Assembly: GCA_904502015.1 (NCBI GenBank)
Contig: CAJGEA010000081.1
Coordinates: 1-8,181 of the forward strand
Direction: 5' to 3'
DNA length: 8,181 bases
DNA from: an uncultured Clostridia bacterium
GTDB lineage: Bacteria; Bacillota; Clostridia; Oscillospirales; CAG-272
Position numbers and translations under genes: made by a program. This document shows, in pieces, positions 5,555-8,181 of the stretch. Below the pieces are notes generated by a model, which did not search any database, was not told the origin of the DNA, and was given only the letters and a program-made list of their open reading frames with translations. Within the stretch, counting starts at the first letter, position 1. Each line of letters starts with the position of its first letter.

Positions 5555-8181
5555 CTATTTTACCAATTTAATGGAGGATATGACCATCGTATCGCCATCC
5601 AGTGCCCGTCTGAAGTAGTCAAGACGGATGGCATTCAGGTCGCCGTTCCACCACGACTGGCCCGCCAGTGTAAAGCGGAAGGTATGATACTGCCCATCCG
5701 CCACGAGCGCTCCCGTCTTGATCGAGCAGGCCTCGCTCGGCGAGGTTACGTCGCCCGCGCAGACGAACAACTGCATGTTGGGCGTCTCCTGTGAATAGGT
5801 ATCGATCTTGTACGTGATATCCAGATAGCGATATTCCGACGTGCGGATCGCAACCTCGGACTGCGTATAGTCTATCAGAATATAGGGATCAGCCCCCGTC
5901 GGATCGGTGCAGGTTGTGCGCACCTTGAGACGCACGCCCGTTTCATGGCGATACTGGTAATCCGCATCGGTACTGTTGGAGCCTACGATAACACCCACGC
6001 CGTCCGCCGTGCGGAAGTCCAGCTCGGTGTAGTCAACGGCTCCGCCGTCGCCCAGCTTGTAGTACGCATGATTCGGGTCATTGGATACCGTAACGGTCGT
6101 GGTGCAGGAATAGGATCGCGTTGCATCTTGCCGGTAGGTAACGGTCACCTGCGTACTGCCCACGCTCTTCGCCGTTATGATACCGTACTCATCCACCAGG
6201 ATGATATTGTTATCATAACCCGAGAAGGTCAGCTGGCTATCGGTGGTCTGCACGTAGAGCTGGGTAAAGGCACCGTTAGCCCACTGCACGTTCGTGCGGA
6301 TCTGCGGCTTGTAGATCGCACGCTCGCCGTAGTAAATGATATGGTTCGTAAATACCGGCATAAAGAACACGACCTCATCTCCCGATCCCGTATTCTGAGC
6401 GCTCTCGGTGATCTGCACATAGAAGATGGAGGAAATGCCGTTATACGTCACGGTAACGGGCGTCATACCCACACCAACGATGGTTGCCGTCATGCCATTG
6501 AAGCGAACGATGCTCGTATCGTATCCCGACAGCGTCAAGGCGGCAGGGTTGGGCACGGCGTAGGCATTGTAGTGCTCGGTGTAAAAGTCAAAGCTGACAG
6601 TGAACGAACCCTGCGAGCGCGGGTAGCAATAGACGTCGCGCGAGGCACGCACTGCCGCAACGACCTGACTTGTCGCGGAGCCCGCGGCAGGGCCGCCTGT
6701 GACAACACCGTTCTTGGCACTCTTGGCCTTTTCTGCCGCTGTATCGTTAAAGGACGAAAGCGAAATGGAAATGGGCTGGACACGGGTATTCCACTTGCCT
6801 TTTTGGGGACCGTATGCATAAATCACACGAAGCTTGTCGGAATCCCGCGTCAGGTTGATATGGCCGTCGGGACGGCCGGAAAGTCCCACGTTATGCAGGT
6901 AGCTGTACGTATCCTCGCGAATCACGTCTACCAGCGTGAATTTCAGGCCATCAAAGGACTCGTACACGCCAATCCAGCTATTAGCGGTAAGACGGTCACC
7001 TGCGGCGATCGCAACAAAGCGTTGCAATTCGTCCACATATTTGACATCCAGCGAATCCGTCGCTTTGATGCACGCCACGCCGCGAGGAATCAGCACCTGC
7101 GGCCAATTGGCATTGGAGGCATCCGCCGTCATGGCCATCGTATACTCCTCTCCCGAAGGGCCGACGTGAGTATAGTATAGGTACAGCTTGTTGTTATTGA
7201 CAACAAGAGATGCCTCGCCAATACCCCATTTGTTGTAGTTCTCCCCGTAATACACGATGGGCTGAGGCATACCGCCCCATCCCGCGCCATTCCATTTCTC
7301 AAACGGTCCGTTTGCGTTTCTGGAACGTGCCACAAAGATACTGTTGCAATAGCCCTGGGTATTGAGCGTGGACGTGTAGACCAGATAGTAGTAGCCGTTG
7401 AAGTACACAACGCCGGGGTCGCAGGCCGAGTTTTTATCCATAGAGTCTCTCGTAGGGATCAATACGATCTGCTGGCTGCCCCAGGTTGCTCCACCGTCGG
7501 GAGAATGGCGATAGTAAATAACATCCCATTCGGCAGCACCGCCGTTACCGGCGAAGTAGGCATCGACACTGCCGTCATCATTGTAAAGATAGGTCGCGCC
7601 GTAGCGATAACCGCCGGCCAGGTCGGAGGGAACCCGATAGACGTCATAACCGTCTCCGGTCACCTTCATGTCGGTTTTCAGGCCGGTGCTGACCGCGATC
7701 TTCGGGATGGTCTCAGAGCCGACCTGCGTGCCGCACACCGTGCAATGCTGTACCTTGGTGCCTGTTGAGATAACGGTTGCCTCCACCGTAATCACCCAAG
7801 AACCGGGGGTATGGCCCTTTGCAGGCGCTACTGTTGCGCCACATGTGGTGCAGATCTGCGCTTTCGTGCAGGTTGCGGCGGCACCGGGAGCGTGACCCTT
7901 GACGGGAATCGTCGTTTGTGCGACAAGCACCTCACCGCACTCGGAGCAATGCTTACCCTCGGTCTTACCCGCAATCGTGCAGGTTGCCGCAACAGCGGCA
8001 TCGGTCACCTCGGTGTGACCCTTGACGGGGATGGTCGTTTGTGCGACAAGCACCGCACCGCACTCGGAGCAATGCTTACCCTCGGTCTTACCCGCAATCG
8101 TGCAGGTTGCCGCAACAGCGGCATCGGTCACCTCGGTGTGACCCTTGACGGGAATCGTCGTTTGTGCGACAAGCACCTCAC
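5555..8181 (-). CDS. Surface protein: Cys-repeat array, GH43/sialidase-like propeller, two Ig-like domains, C-terminal beta-sandwich (5' end outside window)
   Basis: First gene of the tandem set in transcription order. The frame is open to the window edge; the GTG at 8176-8174 is an internal Val codon of the repeat, so signal peptide and start lie beyond 8181. Numbering from that Val: 1-93 are 41-residue repeats with three Cys each, 94-159 two degenerate copies, about 165-478 the propeller, about 505-590 and 597-700 BIG2-like domains, and 705-873 a beta-rich domain ending in DGDTMVISSIKLVK, typical of jelly-roll carbohydrate-binding or galactose-binding-like modules. The propeller has Asp-box SPDGGATW (225-232), Asp205, Asp253 in ACDPGVVYFNGYYYL, and Glu321 in GIGEA, matching the paralogs. 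The extra C-terminal domain and the Cys repeats are absent from the two lipoproteins, so this protein is probably attached or targeted differently. It likely acts outside the cell on a glycan; substrate and activity unproven. Confidence 0.85.
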   Translation of the reverse strand, partial: EVLVAQTTIPVKGHTEVTDAAVAATCTIAGKTEGKHCSECGAVLVAQTTIPVKGHTEVTDAAVAATCTIAGKTEGKHCSECGEVLVAQTTIPVKGHAPGAAATCTKAQICTTCGATVAPAKGHTPGSWVITVEATVISTGTKVQHCTVCGTQVGSETIPKIAVSTGLKTDMKVTGDGYDVYRVPSDLAGGYRYGATYLYNDDGSVDAYFAGNGGAAEWDVIYYRHSPDGGATWGSQQIVLIPTRDSMDKNSACDPGVVYFNGYYYLVYTSTLNTQGYCNSIFVARSRNANGPFEKWNGAGWGGMPQPIVYYGENYNKWGIGEASLVVNNNKLYLYYTHVGPSGEEYTMAMTADASNANWPQVLIPRGVACIKATDSLDVKYVDELQRFVAIAAGDRLTANSWIGVYESFDGLKFTLVDVIREDTYSYLHNVGLSGRPDGHINLTRDSDKLRVIYAYGPQKGKWNTRVQPISISLSSFNDTAAEKAKSAKNGVVTGGPAAGSATSQVVAAVRASRDVYCYPRSQGSFTVSFDFYTEHYNAYAVPNPAALTLSGYDTSIVRFNGMTATIVGVGMTPVTVTYNGISSIFYVQITESAQNTGSGDEVVFFMPVFTNHIIYYGERAIYKPQIRTNVQWANGAFTQLYVQTTDSQLTFSGYDNNIILVDEYGIITAKSVGSTQVTVTYRQDATRSYSCTTTVTVSNDPNHAYYKLGDGGAVDYTELDFRTADGVGVIVGSNSTDADYQYRHETGVRLKVRTTCTDPTGADPYILIDYTQSEVAIRTSEYRYLDITYKIDTYSQETPNMQLFVCAGDVTSPSEACSIKTGALVADGQYHTFRFTLAGQSWWNGDLNAIRLDYFRRALDGDTMVISSIKLVK
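7921..8181 (-). repeat. 123-bp tandem repeat array coding 41-residue CSECG repeats
   Basis: Two complete units (7921-8043 and 8044-8166) differ at only three of 123 bases, and a third runs off the window (8167-8181). Each codes a 41-residue module beginning GHTEVTDAAVAATC and containing KHCSECG, with Cys spacing C-x10-C-x2-C and a GH pair at each junction. Towards the propeller the copies decay: one shortened module with ICTTCG, then one with HCTVCG. Near identity at silent positions indicates recent duplication or gene conversion. The array extends beyond the window by an unknown number of units. It may be a stiff stalk held by disulfides or metal ions. Confidence 0.93.

Noticed and set aside
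8174..8176. GTG as the start codon of the first paralog
   Set aside because: The frame stays open to the window edge and this codon is the Val of the repeated GEVLVAQ motif; no signal peptide follows it.
7921..8181. Possible CRISPR array because of regular direct repeats
   Set aside because: Units are 123 bp, contiguous without unique spacers, and code an in-frame protein repeat.
1648..8181. Firm naming of the paralogs as sialidases or as arabinofuranosidases/xylosidases
   Set aside because: Only one Asp-box is present and no sialidase Arg triad is evident, and the GH43 resemblance rests on short blade motifs. The evidence does not support a specific reaction.

Overview
The window looks like a chromosomal segment of a Gram-positive anaerobe of the class Clostridia, probably an uncultured gut or rumen member near the Oscillospirales or Christensenellales. 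The evidence is a V-type ATPase subunit gene, clostridial SD sequences, a consensus SigA promoter with an ArgR/AhrC-type box, lipoproteins with Ser/Glu/Thr-rich linkers, BIG2-like domains and a CSxCG repeat of the kind seen in clostridial surface proteins. This placement is inference; no rRNA or other strong marker is present. Every gene I accept lies on the minus strand, so transcription runs from high to low coordinates.

Positions 8181-1648 hold three consecutive paralogous secreted proteins, separated by only 28 and 36 bases and probably one operon. The first (5555-8181) is cut by the window edge. It has an array of nearly identical 41-residue cysteine repeats, a five-bladed-propeller-like glycosidase domain, two Ig-like domains and a C-terminal beta-sandwich-like domain. 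The other two (3601-5526 and 1648-3564) are lipoproteins with a low-complexity linker, the same propeller and two Ig-like domains. The propeller combines GH43-like blade motifs (an Asp before Pro, then an NGYYYL-type strand, and a Glu in a GxGE turn) with a sialidase-type Asp-box. The set is best read as a surface glycan-binding or glycan-cleaving system. Its substrate cannot be told from sequence, and I cannot assign it to a known family with certainty.

Positions 1467-1647 are intergenic, with a weak terminator and a cluster of three hairpins that may be a dispersed repeat. A complete V-type ATP synthase subunit D gene follows (792-1466), without the A and B subunit genes that normally precede it, and it ends in a strong terminator. 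An AT-rich stretch (485-735) then carries a perfect TTGACA-17-TATAAT promoter with an extended -10 and a 12/14 match to an ARG box, leading into the 5' part of argG (1-484), which leaves the window. The argG and ATPase genes are housekeeping; the three paralogs are the accessory and most interesting part.
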